This document shows positions 1 to 11,400 of a DNA stretch of 64,000 nt, one piece after another (within the stretch, counting starts at the first letter, position 1; each line of letters starts with the position of its first letter). Position numbers and translations under genes: made by a program. Under the pieces are notes generated by a model that was not told the DNA's origin, made no database searches, and saw only the letters and a program-made list of their open reading frames with translations. This DNA comes from Myotis daubentonii (taxonomy: Eukaryota > Chordata > Mammalia > Chiroptera > Vespertilionidae): the NCBI RefSeq assembly GCF_963259705.1, contig NC_081841.1:92475059-92539058 (forward strand). The letters run 5' to 3'.

Positions 1-289
1 AGTTCGTGAGCCCTGGCTGCTGCTGGAGGGTAACAGTCTAGGCTGGGAGTTCAAATGATGAGCCCAGGTCACAGGGCTAGAAAGTGGAGGAACCAGGATT
101 CAGACCCAATTCAACAGTCTGTTCAGTGCTCCTTCTATTAAATTGTGTCATTTAACTTCTGGGACCATAAAAAACAGGTAGGAGAGATTCCAGCATGAAT
201 CAGGTGCCTGGTGGGTGCCTGCTGATTTCTTGACTCTGAGGCAAGGGGAGGTTGAGAAAACCTCTATCTTTGCCCAACAGACACAACAC
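1..289. repeat. Unique DNA with a weak MIR remnant (about 45-150)
   Basis: Positions 45-150 resemble the reverse strand of a MIR SINE: a 'cccaggtcacagggctag' core (reverse of the MIR 'agctgtgtgacctt' region) followed by an 'accaggattcagaccca' block. The copy is short and diverged. Nothing else is recognised here. Confidence 0.4.
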
Positions 290-435
290 TCACTGGAATG
301 AAAGCTCTGGAAGTGGGTGGACTTGCCTGTCTTGATCATTGCTGTGTCCCCACTGCCCAGAACCACCCCCTCCTACCCCCGAACCCCCTCATACAGATAG
401 ACACTCCATGTTTTTTGAATGAATGAATGAATGGG
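290..435 (+). repeat. L2 LINE 3' end with (GAAT)n tail
   Basis: The segment reads like the 3' UTR of L2: a 'gaatgaaagctc' block, a 'cattgctgtgtcccca' block and an (ATGA/GAAT) tail at 415-433. L2 is an extinct CR1-clade LINE found in all placentals. No coding part remains. Confidence 0.55.
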
Positions 436-1109
436 TGAGTGAAATCCCAAATCTGGGGCTTGGAGTGTGTTCGGGGAATGGGCTCCACATGTTGGCCTAG
501 TTTAGGTTTGTGCTCCGTGGTGCTGCTTAATCTCCAGGTGACCCCCCCCACCCCCAGTCTCCTCAGTAACTCAAGGCTGACAGCATCCTCAGCTGGTGAG
601 TTTAGCCAGGGGCTGCCATGCCTTTCCCTCTCCTGCCACTAGAGGGCAGGTGCATCTTGTGGACTCGGCCAACGCCAGTCAGCTCTGCGCCCAGGCTCCA
701 AAGGCACCTTGGGCCTCCCTGCTGAACAGAATGCTAACTGGCTCTGCCAGGACTCGTCTATCTCAGAGGGCACTTCAGAAGCGGAGAAAGGCATAAGCGC
801 AAGTCCTGAGGCCTCACCCTGAGTGCAAGGGTGCAACTGGAGTCAGCCTCCCTTCCTCCGCTGCTTCTGCAGTGGGCATCCCCAAACCAAGCGCTCTGAG
901 CCCCTCTTCATTCTGATCACCTTTTGGGGAGACAGGCTTAGAGTCTGCTTCCTGCACCCCACTTTCCAAAGGAAAGGAAGGAAGGCAAATGTAGCAAACC
1001 GGGAAACTGCTGCTGAGTAGAAGCAGGTCTGAGTTGAGAGAGGAGAAAGGTCTCATGCGTGCCCATGGGTGTGTGGGGGCAAAGGCTGATCAGGGCCAGG
1101 CTGCCCTGG
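436..1109. other. No gene recognised; GC-rich unique DNA
   Basis: This stretch has no recognisable repeat, RNA gene or exon. The open frames are under 90 codons, overlap on both strands and show no domain or splice-bounded structure. Confidence 0.5.
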
Positions 1110-1290
1110 GTGCTTGTAAATATGCCTCATCTTGGTTGATCCTCAAGGCGCTTTGGAGAGGTGGGCACTATCATTCCGAGTTTGCAGATGAGGGGACTGA
1201 GGGTCAGGGCGGTTGGCTTGCGCAGTCACACGGCTGGCCTGTGACCTGGCTGGGATTCAAACACAGGGGCCTGGACTCGAAGTTTCTGCC
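1110..1290 (-). repeat. MIR SINE, reverse orientation
   Basis: The order of blocks matches reverse-complement MIR: 'cctcaaggcgctttg', then 'gcagatgaggggactgaggg', then 'cagtcacacggctgg', then 'tgggattcaaacacagg'. These correspond to the 'cctcagtttcctcatctg', 'agctgtgtgacc' and 'gggttcgaatccc' parts of MIR. It is an old, inactive tRNA-derived SINE. Confidence 0.7.
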
Positions 1291-2574
1291 ACTTTCCTCA
1301 TGGGACCACCATGTACGAGGCAACCAGGGCTCTGGAGGAGGGTCAGACTCCGCAGGGCAGATAAACACGGGTAAAGAGCTGGGAGCTACTGGGTTTCATC
1401 AGTGGAGGCTGGGAAGTGGGAGCTGCATCTCCATCCGTCTCCCGATTCTTGGGGGACACCGCTGGTGCAGGTACCTCTGGTGGCCTCTGTTTCCTCCCCT
1501 ATATTATGGGAGGCGGTGACCTCCGATGCCCCCACCCAGCTCTCTGGGAGGTGAATTACCCTGCTCCACTCAGGCCGGAGTGCAAAGGTCAGAGAAAGAA
1601 CGAAAACAAGACTTCAGTCCAAAATACATTATGTAAAGTCTATTTCTTTTCAAAGGTTGTTGTAAGGACTAACGTATGTTTCTATGGGACAGATCCTAGG
1701 TCTTTCCTATTTTCCTTTCCTCTTTGGCCCCTCAGTCCTTTGGATTCAAGACAACAGAACTAACCCGGCTCTGCATGCCGGGGCTGGGGCTGGGGCTAGA
1801 CACACCGGGAGCAGCCAGGGCGTCCCTGGGCCCGAGCAGCTGGCATCTGCAGGGGAGAGCTGTGCATGCGCAGAACGCAGGCGCCCTAAGGAGGCTTGTG
1901 TCCGGCAGGCACGCTCCTTCCACTCGGTAGCTCTGGGATGACCTCCACCTTAGGGTGAGGCTCGGCGAGGCGAAGGCCGCAGGCCCATAGAGCCGGGGCT
2001 CCTTGGAGAGGCTGACCCCTAGTTCTCACTCTCTGTCTCTGCCTCGAGTGCTGGCAGGCAGGTTCATGTTCCCAGGACACAAGGCGGGGAGGGGGCTCCA
2101 CATGCCCGCACCACCCTCCCTACGCGGGGCCACGCTGGGGCCGGCTCTCCCCTCTCCCCTGCTGCGTGACAGGCTTCTCTCCCTGGGAAGACACCCCCCA
2201 TTTCCTCTATCTGCAGTGTCCTCTCTGAACCCGGTTCAAGCCAACATAATTGTGCCCCCTCCTCCTGCTGCTGCAATTGCAGGAAACTTTTGCAGGCAGA
2301 TGCTCCCTTTCCCAAGGCTCTGGAAGTTCCCCAAATGTTCTGCTCACACCTGAGCGGGGCACAGCCCTGTTCTCCCTGGTTACCTGGGGCGGAGGAGGCA
2401 GGAGGGGAGGCTGCACCTGTGTGTTCTGCCCTGCACCATGATCGGTGGGCAGGAGCACGCATCCCCGCACCCCCACCCCCAGCCCCACCCCCACCCCGGG
2501 GCTGCATCTCCTTCCTGAGCTGATGGTCAACACAGGCCTGCTGCTGTGAGCAAACTGCATCTTAAGGGTGGGGG
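1291..2574. other. GC-rich unique DNA, possible weak CpG-containing regulatory patch
   Basis: There is no recognisable gene. The part 1775-2180 is GC-rich, contains a short 'ggggctggggctggggct' run, and has an NRF1-like core 'tgcatgcgcaga' near 1862. CpG density looks only moderate, so this does not qualify as a clear CpG island by eye. Open frames (for example 147 codons at 2064-2507, minus strand) have low-complexity content. Confidence 0.35.
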
Positions 2575-2640
2575 AGGGGCCTAGCAGACAGTAGGTGCTC
2601 CTAGGTGTTGGCTGGATGAAGGAACTGGAGGCATGCTGGC
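2575..2640 (+). repeat. Short L2/MIR tail remnant
   Basis: The block 'agcagacagtaggtgctcct' followed by 'tggatgaagga' resembles the common L2/MIR 3' end ('catagtaggtgctcaataaatg...gaatgaa'). It is too short to assign a family. Confidence 0.35.
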
Positions 2641-4459
2641 TCAGTCTTGACAGGGAGTTGTGAGGGACACTAGAAATGCAGGCCATTGCTGCCCGGAGCC
2701 ATGCTGTGACCCCCCTCTTGCCTCTTCAAGGGGAGCCAGAGGACTGGGGCCCTGGGAGGGGCAGGGGCGGCAGCATCCCTGCCAGGGGAAGAGAGGAAGA
2801 GAATGCAAATGGGATTGGACTGCAGGGGAGGGGAGTCGGGCCTCTCCGGGCAGCAGCTTGTCCTCCTCTGCCCTCAGAGGCCATGATCCTTGGGGTCTAC
2901 GTCTTCTCTCTGGGTAGGGGATCAAGATGACCTTTTGAGTCTCTTCCAGTCTGCAAGAGTCATTTAGGGAGCCAACTTCCACGTGGCTTCTGGTGGGGCT
3001 GCCAGGAAGGGAGGAAGGAGGAGCCCAGCTGAAGGTAAAAGGAATTCTACTTCCTGTGTGTCCCGGGCATCCGGACCATGCAGGATGCTCCCTCTCCAAG
3101 AAGGGTGGGGGGGCCAAAGGGCACAGGCTACTGGCCTGAGTGCCCTCAGCAGAGAGGTGAAGGGTGAGCATGAGCGTGCCAGGATGCATGCAGTCAAGCG
3201 GGGCCTCGAGGCGGCGTGGCATGGAGGGATGGGGTATGCACCTGCTGACACTGCCTCCTGGGTGCTGTGTCACAGAGCCAGGCGCCAGGGAAGGCACGTT
3301 TTGCCTGCCATGGGTTTACCTGGGATGCACAGAGGTGGGGAAAGCATAGCAGCGCCACACAATCCCCACTCCGAAGTCTGAGAGCAGGAGGGCCTGCCGC
3401 CGATGCCCAGGGCTGGGACCGGCCTGTCTCAGGGACAGATGCAATGACCATCACCCTCAGGACCAAGCCACCAATTAGCCTGGGACCTCACAAAGCACAT
3501 CTCCTCCGAACGTGGAACCTGCATCTAATGGGATGGGAACTGCCCGAGCAAGGATCTGCTTTAGTGGCATAAGCCCAGCATGTGACCTGTCACAAGAGCT
3601 TACCTACCACAGGCAGCGAGTTGGGAAGTTTGAACTCACTGGAACTGGATAAACACCCTTAGAGAGAGGCCAAGAGAAAAACGACCAGTTATTTTCATTA
3701 TGAAAAACGCAGTGGTTCCCATCCTCAGGGCATTCTTGGGTTGGTCATTTATGGTCAACACCACCCAGGCTGTTCTCTCTCTCCCTGCCGCATTGCGTGA
3801 GCTCATAACTCTGGAGTGTCTGTGCTAAACGAGCCCTTGTCCGTGTCCCTCAGCCCAGTACATGCTACAGAGGGCAGCTGCCATGCCCAAGTCCACTCAG
3901 CCACTCAGCGGGCCAGGGTGACCAGGGCCCAGTCCTGGTGTGTCAGATCACCATTCGGATTTACCCCAGTGGCCCCTCTGTCTCTGTCTCTCTCTACCGC
4001 CACTCACACCTCATCTCCACCGAGGTGGCCTCCCCTCTGCCTTTCAAACCACCCAGTAAGGAAGATAAAGAGGCAGACAAATGAAAAGACAGAGGAGGGG
4101 GAATCCAGTTACAGGGCACACGAGGAAACGTGCCTTTTCAGGAGATTACAAATGCCAGACAGGTGGGAACTGCATTTTCCCTCCGGTTCCCGCTGCAATG
4201 ATTGAGCGCTCTGCCAAAGCGGGAGTGGAGACTTGCCAGGCCATCCATCAGTGCTTCTCCCCACACCCCAATGCGCACAGGTGCACGCACGTGAGACGCC
4301 TGGCTGGGGCGGCGCCTACTCCTCTTCCCCGGAAAGGGATGTGTGAGCAAAGTGTTTGGGATGATTAAAAAAGGCCTGAGTGGGGCGTACAGGGTCATTT
4401 AGTCAAACTCTATTGCACAATAGGCTTTAGGAAGATGGGGCTGGGAAGTGAAGACATTT
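2641..4459. other. No gene recognised; mostly unique GC-rich DNA
   Basis: The longest frame is 218 codons on the minus strand at 2641-3297. It is rich in Pro/Ser/Gly, has no domain and is shadowed by frames on the other strand. No repeat is clear; 3700-3775 hints at an old MER fragment, too weak to call. Confidence 0.45.
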
Positions 4460-4467
4460 GTCTAAAG
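4460..4467. repeat. Left 8-bp target-site duplication of the hAT at 4468
   Basis: GTCTAAAG here is repeated exactly at 4680-4687, as expected for hAT insertion. Confidence 0.85.
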
Positions 4468-4679
4468 CAGCGGTTCTCAACCTGTGAGTCGCGACCCCTT
4501 TGGCCGTCGAATGACCCTTTCACAGGGGTTGCCTAAGACCATCCTGCATATCAGATATTTACATTACAATTCATAACAGTAGCAACATTACAGTTATGAA
4601 GTAGCAACGAAAATAATTTTATGCTTGGGTCACAACATGAGGAACTGTATTTAAAGGGCCAGAAGGTTGAGAACCACTG
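4468..4679 (-). mobile_element. Non-autonomous hAT transposon (OposCharlie1/OC1-like MITE)
   Basis: This 212-bp element begins 'cagcggttctcaacctgtg' and ends with the inverted complement 'gttgagaaccactg'. It is flanked by a perfect 8-bp duplication GTCTAAAG at 4460-4467 and 4680-4687. The termini match my memory of the OC1/OposCharlie1 hAT group, which is known for horizontal transfer among tetrapods. There is no transposase frame, so movement needed an enzyme encoded elsewhere. The copy at 36806-37017 has the same length in the opposite orientation. The strand is set relative to that copy. Confidence 0.85.
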
Positions 4680-4775
4680 GTCTAAAGTCAGCAGTTACCT
4701 CCTGCCATAGAACTAGAACTCGGCTTCCAGACATGGTCCAGGGGAACAATTAATATAGTTGAAGTATGTTTAGCC

Positions 4776-5067
4776 CAGTGTTTTCAAACTGCAGATAATG
4801 ACCTATCAAAGGTCATGAAAGAAATTTGGTGGGCTGCATAGCTTTTAAAATAACATTAGACCAGATCAGAAAGAAACAGAATGGAATAAAATAGAATTAG
4901 AAGGCAGTACAAGTTAGTAAGTGTTGTTTCCCCAAACATTTGTTTTATATGTAGGTCTGTGGGTACATACATGTACATAATGCATGTGTGTGTTCACTGC
5001 ATCGTGACTTAAAATATTTTTCTGACTATGGGCCAGGCCAGCATCAAAGGAAGTTTGAAGTTATTGG
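4776..5067. mobile_element. Old hAT-type MER element (MER58-like)
   Basis: The left end 'cagtgttttcaaactg' and the right end 'aagtttgaagttattgg' are roughly inverted complements, which is typical of old hAT-Charlie MITEs. The interior 'tgacctatcaaaggtcatgaaa' and 'gactatgggccaggcca' fits a MER58-type consensus as I remember it. No duplication is clear (tttagccc/tttaactt at best). The exact family is uncertain. Confidence 0.5.
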
Positions 5068-5139
5068 TTTAACTTAGAGGTGAAGAATAAAATACTGATT
5101 TAAATCACAGTTCTAAATATTCCATGCTGTGCTTTTGAA

Positions 5140-5300
5140 AATTTGTTTTCATCTTCTCAACTTTGTTTTTTCTCATTTTAAATGGAAAATAATGATAGAC
5201 CTATCTCATACGATTGAGAATTTAATTGAAATAATCCATGTAAAATGTTGAGCATAGTACCTGACACAAAGTGCCAAGTATTAAATACACAGATGATATT
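5140..5300 (+). repeat. MIR SINE, 3' half
   Basis: The blocks 'tctcattttaaatggaaaataatgatagacc', 'ctcatacgattgagaattt' and 'gagcatagtacctgacac' follow the MIR order (Pol III body 3' half and L2-like tail). The copy is diverged and inactive. Confidence 0.7.
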
Positions 5301-5314
5301 ATGCAACTATATTA

Positions 5315-5579
5315 TCCTACATAATAAAAGCCTAATATGCTGAGTGTCCAACCATTCAATTGACCATTCGACCAGTCGCTATCATGCTCACTAGACACCA
5401 TGGGGCAGACACTCTGACTGGTAGGTTAGCTTGCTGCTAGGGTCCGGCTGATGGAGACTGGGCGAGAAGTGTCAGACACACCCTGGAGGAATCCGTGCAC
5501 CGGGCTAGTTTTGGTCCAATCCCTGCAGGCCAAGCTGAGGGACCCCACAGGTGCACAAATCTGTGCACCAGGCCTCTAG
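5315..5579 (+). mobile_element. Helitron, HeliBat-type, non-autonomous (first of a tandem pair)
   Basis: The element starts with TC in 'tcctacataataaaagcc', preceded by A. It ends in CTAG followed by T, so it sits between A and T as Helitrons do. The 3' end has the hairpin 'gtgcacaaatctgtgcac' about 11 bases before CTAG. At 265 bp it cannot encode the Rep/helicase protein. HeliBat elements are characteristic of vesper bats. A second copy in the same orientation starts 10 bp downstream. Confidence 0.9.
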
Positions 5580-5589
5580 TGTTACATAA

Positions 5590-5932
5590 TCCTATATAAT
5601 AAAAGGCTAATATGCAAATAGACCAAATGGTGGAACGACTGGTCACTATGACACACACTGACCACCAGGGGGTCAGTGCTCGCTGGAGGTTAGTGTGTTT
5701 CCACAGGGGGAGTGCTGCTCATCCAGAAGCCAGGCTCACAGCTGGCGAGTGCAGCGGTGGTGGCAGGAGCTTCTCCCACTTCCACAGCAGCGCTAAGGAT
5801 GTCTGACTGCCCACGGGGAGTGGTCCTAAGTCATCAGCCAGACATTCCCCAAGGGCTCCCGGACTGCGAGAGGGTGCAGGCCGGGCTGAGGGACCCCCTC
5901 GAATGCACGAATTTCGTGCATCGAGCCTCTAG
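5590..5932 (+). mobile_element. Helitron, HeliBat-type, non-autonomous (second of a tandem pair)
   Basis: It starts TC in 'tcctatataataaaaggc' after an A. It ends with the perfect palindrome 'atgcacgaatttcgtgcat' and then 'cgagcctctag'. The base after CTAG is C rather than T. The interior carries 'ccaccagggggtca' (5662-5675), close to a CTCF core. The length of 343 bp leaves no room for a transposase. Confidence 0.9.
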
Positions 5933-8667
5933 CATCACTATAAGGGCCCATATTCCAAGGGCAACAAAGACCCATAGCATCAGCAATCTGTATGGAGAGA
6001 ATTAACACTAAGGAAGAGCTCTTGTCCACAGGAGGTCCCTTTACCTGAATTCCTTCTTCCATCAGCTACTCAGTCATGTATGGTTAAGCAACGCCCGATT
6101 CCTGCAGGATGCAGCCGTGCTTACAGACAGGTGGGGACTGCAAGGAAAGGCTCAGCTTTGCCTTTGCAGAAGGGTGGGCAGATGGGGCCTCCTGAGTGGG
6201 GATGGGGCAGAGAGAGAAGAGGGGAAGTCCTAATGACAAATGTCGCCTGCTTCACAATCCCACAGGGGACCTGGGCCACCACCTTCCTATCTCGATGCTC
6301 CCTCCTGGATAATCCTGGGGAGACGAGGGAATTCAGGGATCCGCAGGAGAGAGCCTCAGGGCAGTGGAACAAGGCTGCCCATGATGCTCTTTGGTGTTTG
6401 TTTGCTGTTCACGAATAAACTTCGGGGGGAATATACGGCCCCCTAGGAAGGATGGCTGGGTGGGAAGAACATGGAGCCTCTTGGTAGCTTTTGCATCCAG
6501 GGAGTGAGTGGGTTTTTATATTTAGCAGATGACTCACTTTCAAGCACATTACTCACAGCCTCCCAGCTCTGTTCTGGCAGGCTGGCTGCTGGGGATCTCA
6601 GTGGGGTGAGATCAGATGGGAGATTGGGAGACAGAGCAAGAGAGCTCAGGAGCTGAGAGTCAGGGTGAGCAGAGAGACTAGGACCCGACGCAGGAAGCCC
6701 AGAGAAAGAGGGTGGCCACATCGTACCCAGCAGAGAGGTTCCAGGGCTGGGGGACCGGCTCAGGCTCGCCCCAAGCAGCCACCCACTGCAGGAGGGAGAG
6801 GAGAGGGGACGAGCCCAGAGCACCTGGCTTAGATGCCACACCTGCGGCCTGGCTCACGCATACAGGAGCCTTCCAAGTGGTCCCTTCTCGGCCTCACAGG
6901 CAACTCACCAGCCTGGGCCCCATGCGTGGGCTACTGTGGCAGTGACAGCGGCCAGAGCAGGGGTGCCACCAGACCATGCCAGGGCCAGGAGCCGAGCAGG
7001 GCAGAGGAAGAGGACATCTGAGAAAGCTGCCTAGTGTCCTCAGAGGAGCAGGAACAGAGTGGGCAGGGCTGTCTGGGGTCTAGGGCAAAAGCTCTCCAGT
7101 GTGGCTACGGGCCACCATGTCAGAAGGCCCTGGGCGCTGTGACAGGGCAGCCCTGGGCCCCACCCCAGGCCTCCTCCACCTGGCTGTGATGGGTGGGTCC
7201 AAAGGTTCTGATTGTAACAGGACCGAGACTCATGTGCACATTAAGGCTCCAAACCCTCAGTCAGGAGCTGGAGCTCAGCACCCTGTGCCCCGAGTCTGAT
7301 TCACTGTGGGATAAAGTGTGTGGCTACTCTTCTCTGTGCCTCAGTTTACCATTCAAAAAATGGACTGCTTTAATACTTTAAAAACCCGCAGGAAAGGAAT
7401 ATAAAGTCAGTTCATTGTTTTCCTTCTCCTCCATGAGAGATCTAAAGACTTCTTAACCAGAATCACGTCAGGTCGCAGGACAGGAAAACGGTGCCTGGCT
7501 GGATCCAAGGGCTTCCGGACATAAACTCCAAGGGGCTGGTGTCCTAGAGCCGAGTGTGGCTGGGTTGGGACTCACAGGCTGGGATGTGGGACCAACCCTT
7601 CCTCTGTCCATGTGGTGCCTGCCCCGCTAGTAAGGCCATTTCCGCCCAGGGAGGAGGGTGCCTCCTTCTGGAAGGTCAGGGGACTTGCTCCTCCAAACCG
7701 CTCTCAGGACACATGGGCGAGATGCCCCGGGCCCTGGGCAGAGGTGACAGCAGCGATGGCAGCGACAGGCAGGGCAGGCAGCAGGAAGGGAGGGTGGCGA
7801 GGCCTGGGGTGGCCTCCTGGCGGGGCTGCTGCGGCTGCCCTTCTCTCTCACCACCATCCCTACATCGAGAGGGAGGAGCTGGGGCTGAGCTTTAAACCTG
7901 TCCACGTGCGGTGGCAGCAGCGACAGTCAGGACCTGAACTCAGCCCCAGAGCCTATGCTGTGTTTCCACTTCTTCAAACCACCGCTGCCATTTGCACCAG
8001 GACCCTCTGAGCCACCTAACAGGCCTGCCAGGTTCCTGCCAATATGCCCAGGGCATCCATTTCTTCTCCCCCTCCCCTCTCCCTCTCTCCTACGCATCAG
8101 GGCCCTAATTTTCAAAAGGCATTTTTTGGTTCTCAATATGAAAATCCCCCTGGATTCTTGGGCTGTTTTCTGAATTCTGGTTTCTAGTGACCATGTCTTT
8201 TCTACGGCCACGCAGAGCTGGTCTTCCAGGCCCCCGGCCACGCCGCCTTCACTGCCGTGGCCCGCTCTGTGCTCCCACCTGCTCAGCAGCGCCTGTGCTG
8301 GAGGCTGCCTCTCCGGAGCTTGGCAGGGCTTCTCTCGGACACCCCTGCCTTCCCGGGCCTGGGTCCCTGAGGGCCAGGATTGTCTTTTTGTCTGTCTGCC
8401 TCTCTCACAACTTAGTCTAAAGCGTTGCACTTCATCAGCCATGGAAAGGGGAGACCCGCGTAGACCTGCGCGTCCCACCTTGAGAGGCAGAGGCCTCCTC
8501 TGTCCGTGGCCTGCCCCTTCCCTGCAAGTCTTGGCTGCATCCTGCTCTCCATGAGGGGACCAGCTGAGCAGCATGGGAGGCGTGAGCCCTGGGCGGTGAG
8601 CTGCAGGAAGGGGCTCTAGCGGGAACAGAAAGCACAGCCCTGCCCTCCGCATGAGCGTCTTCTGTCT

Positions 8668-8721
<54 letters not shown>

Positions 8722-9109
8722 CCCCTTCTCACCAACCAGCCTACGAGCAGCCTGACGACAGGGCCGCAGGCTTCCTTTGTGCCCACCCTCCCCACCCCTG
8801 GCTGGCGCTGATGTATAATATGTATGACCAGTTGTAACGAGATAAGCAACTAATCGCAAAGCTAATGAGAGGCGATGGGAAGGGACTATAAGAGTCCTTG
8901 GAGAGCCCAGGGTCACACTCCCGATCTCTGGCCTCAGCAATCTATCTAGAAAGTGGTAGAAACAGCCTCTACATCACAAAAACAGCCCATGAAAGTGTCC
9001 AGCTAAGTGCCGGCTCATAAAACACACTCATAAACTGGCAGCTCGGGAACTAATGCTAGTGCAAGCTGTGCACGTAAAAAGAAATGAAGGCTGGGTGGGG
9101 GTGCATTAA
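5933..9109. other. No gene recognised; largely unique DNA
   Basis: No exon or RNA gene is supported. A MIR-like scrap lies near 7335-7380 ('cctcagtttaccattcaaaaaatgg'). Frames such as 337 codons on the minus strand at 7927-8940 pass through the (TC)n microsatellite and give Arg-Glu repeats, so they are not credible. The part 8800-8940 is AT-balanced and non-repetitive and could be a conserved non-coding block, which I cannot test here. Confidence 0.45.
8664..8719. repeat. (TC)n microsatellite
   Basis: A nearly pure TC dinucleotide run has one short interruption near its left end. The purity suggests recent length change. Confidence 0.95.
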
Positions 9110-9265
9110 AAGTAACAGCCACCTACTAGGTGCTTTGCCCCTATCACCCTCTGATGCTCCTAGCAACTCTATTTTACGGAGGACGAAACCGAGGCTTGGC
9201 GAGGTGGATTTACCTACCCCAAACCACACAGTTAGCAAGTGGCCAGGTCCTGCTTTGAATGGTCG
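9110..9265 (-). repeat. MIR SINE, reverse orientation
   Basis: The blocks 'ctactaggtgctttgcccc', 'attttacggaggacgaaacc', 'ccacacagttagcaagtgg' and 'cctgctttgaatgg' follow the reverse MIR order. Confidence 0.65.
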
Positions 9266-11189
9266 CTCATCTATGCCCACAGTTGCAGCTCATGCCTATA
9301 AACAGCAGAGCTTCAAACCCTCAGGGAAGGGTAGGGGCGGAAATCATTTCTTTTTTCAAATAAGGATTTGAAGAAGGCGGTGGGAGGCTCAGAGGGATGA
9401 ACGAATGGGGGGCGTGCCCGCAGAGAGGAGGCTGAGCAGAGCATAATTCACAAAGAAATAGAGGCCACACCCAGGCGGTGTGTCTGGCCGGTGATCAGGA
9501 AAAGAGGCGAAGGGGACTGGCTGTGCCCAGGAGGGCACTCAGATTCCAGTGGCCGGGCCCGGGCAGGGCAGAGGGTCCTGGGGGACGCGGAAGGTGGCAG
9601 TGGTCCAGGTCTCACTGGGCACATGAGTGTGAGGTGTCCACTCTCAGTTCAGGTAGCTGGTTCATGTCACAAATGTGAAGCCGAGGGACAAAGGCATCAC
9701 GGTCCTTCCCACCTCCCCACATCTCTCCTGACCCTGTGAAGGTCGTTGCCTGGGGCTTTAAAAACTGCTACAGCCTGGAAGAGACAGCACATCCAACTGG
9801 AATCCTCCCACTGAAACTGATGCCATGAAACCCACAAGGAGAAACCAAATTCCCAACCAACTTGCTTCCTGGAGCCCATTCCCGGCCACTTACTGCTGGG
9901 GGGGCAGCGGCCTTTTCATGGAGTGCCCTGCGCTCCCACCACGCTGAGCTACCTCGAGGAGCTGCAGTCACAGGGCTCCTCTGTGCTTCCCAATGTGCCC
10001 AGCAGAGCACTTGGCATTAGTAGGCATTTAATTATATTATTGAGAGTCTATTAGGGGGATTGCCATTTAGCATTTCTAGAAGCACTGGAAGGCATCACAG
10101 CACTTTCCTAACATTTATTGTTATTTACTAATTTGTGATTAATTAATAATTGAAGATCCAGCCTTGGAAAACAATAGGCCTGGAGACAGGAATGGGCTGG
10201 GATTTCTTAGTTCTCTGTCTTCTACGCTTGTCCCTCATTTACCTCATTAGCTCAACCCGGCAGGGCTCACTTTCATGACGTTTGAACAAGAGAGGGGAGG
10301 AAGGGGATTTGCGTGGCTTCCACTCTTTCTTATCAAGTGCACCCTTTGAGGTGCTGGTTGCACGTGGTGGCTTAGCGAATGCAGCGCTAAGTGGATACAA
10401 TTCTGTTCATAGGAACGTGAGGGCTATGATTCTTGCGAGCCACTGTCCTTCCTGCCACCACCATCTGGATCTTCCCCTCGTGGGTTTTCAACTGCCTGGG
10501 TGAGAAGGTAGCTTCCCAATGACACATTTCCCACCCCTCCCTCCTCCTTAAGTTTGTAAGCAAGTCTTTGAGGCCAAGAACTGTGATCCATACTCGTGAC
10601 TGGCTGATCATTCATCAAAATGTTCTTTGTCTTAAAAGCTACTGGAGACCCAAGATGCTCAAGAAACTTTTTTTTTTAATTTGCTTCTCCAAGTTTCTCT
10701 CTGGTCAATAACAGCACATTCCGCCAGACATAAGTGACCCTGTCACTCAGTGAAGAATGGAACCAGTGTGGCTTGGGGACCAGGCAGCAGCTATAAGGTC
10801 TGGGGCAGGAAGTCCAATGCAGTGACCTCTTGTCATTCCCATGTGTGGCCAGGATGGAAGTCCCCAGTCCTGAGGTTGCATCTCTTCAAGCGGCCAGCAG
10901 AGCCAGGTGTTAGCTAGACAGACCTCTCACCATGCAGGCTCCACTCAGCCGCATGTCACACACAGCAGCTCCTCAGCGAGAAACTGGACAGACACGTCGG
11001 GTGTGGATCTTCCCACACTATATCCCACTTTTATTAATAAGGAGGACATGAGTTTGAGCATCGGAATTCAGCTTGACAGAGGCTGTCCTAAGGGCAGTCC
11101 ACATTTCACTCAGTTTTAATTCCCTGAACCTTTTATAACTATATGTCCCTCTGGTATTTTCTGGAATAATAAAAGCCAAACAACCATTG
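9266..11189. other. No gene recognised; unique DNA
   Basis: No repeat family or gene is recognised. The AT-rich segment 10010-10160 (with 'atttgtgattaattaataattg') stands out from its GC-rich surroundings and resembles a homeobox-type binding region, but this is only a composition-based impression. Confidence 0.4.
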
Positions 11190-11400
11190 CTACCACATGC
11201 AGGATACTACTAAGCACCAGGCAATTTACCTACATCATTTCTAATTATCCTAATAGCCCTACATGGTAAATGTGATCTGTTTTTCTGCAGACCAGTAAAT
11301 AAAACCAAGGTTAATAAAAGTTGTCAGGTTCTCTAACATCGCATGGCCTGTGAGTGGCATTCAAAGCCAAAATCCAACTCCAGATTTGTCTCATTCCCAA
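11190..11400 (-). repeat. MIR SINE, reverse orientation
   Basis: Reverse MIR order is visible: 'actaagcaccaggcaattt', 'taatagccctacatggtaaatg', 'gcagaccagtaaataaaacc', 'catggcctgtgagtgg' and 'cattcaaagcc'. Confidence 0.65.

Noticed and set aside
2641..3297. 218-codon open frame on the minus strand
   Set aside because: Low-complexity Pro/Ser/Gly-rich translation, no homologous domain recognised, no exon signals that decide borders.
7927..8940. 337-codon open frame on the minus strand, the longest in the window
   Set aside because: It runs through the (TC)n microsatellite, giving a long Arg-Glu repeat, has no domain, and other frames over the same DNA are also open. Not a credible gene.
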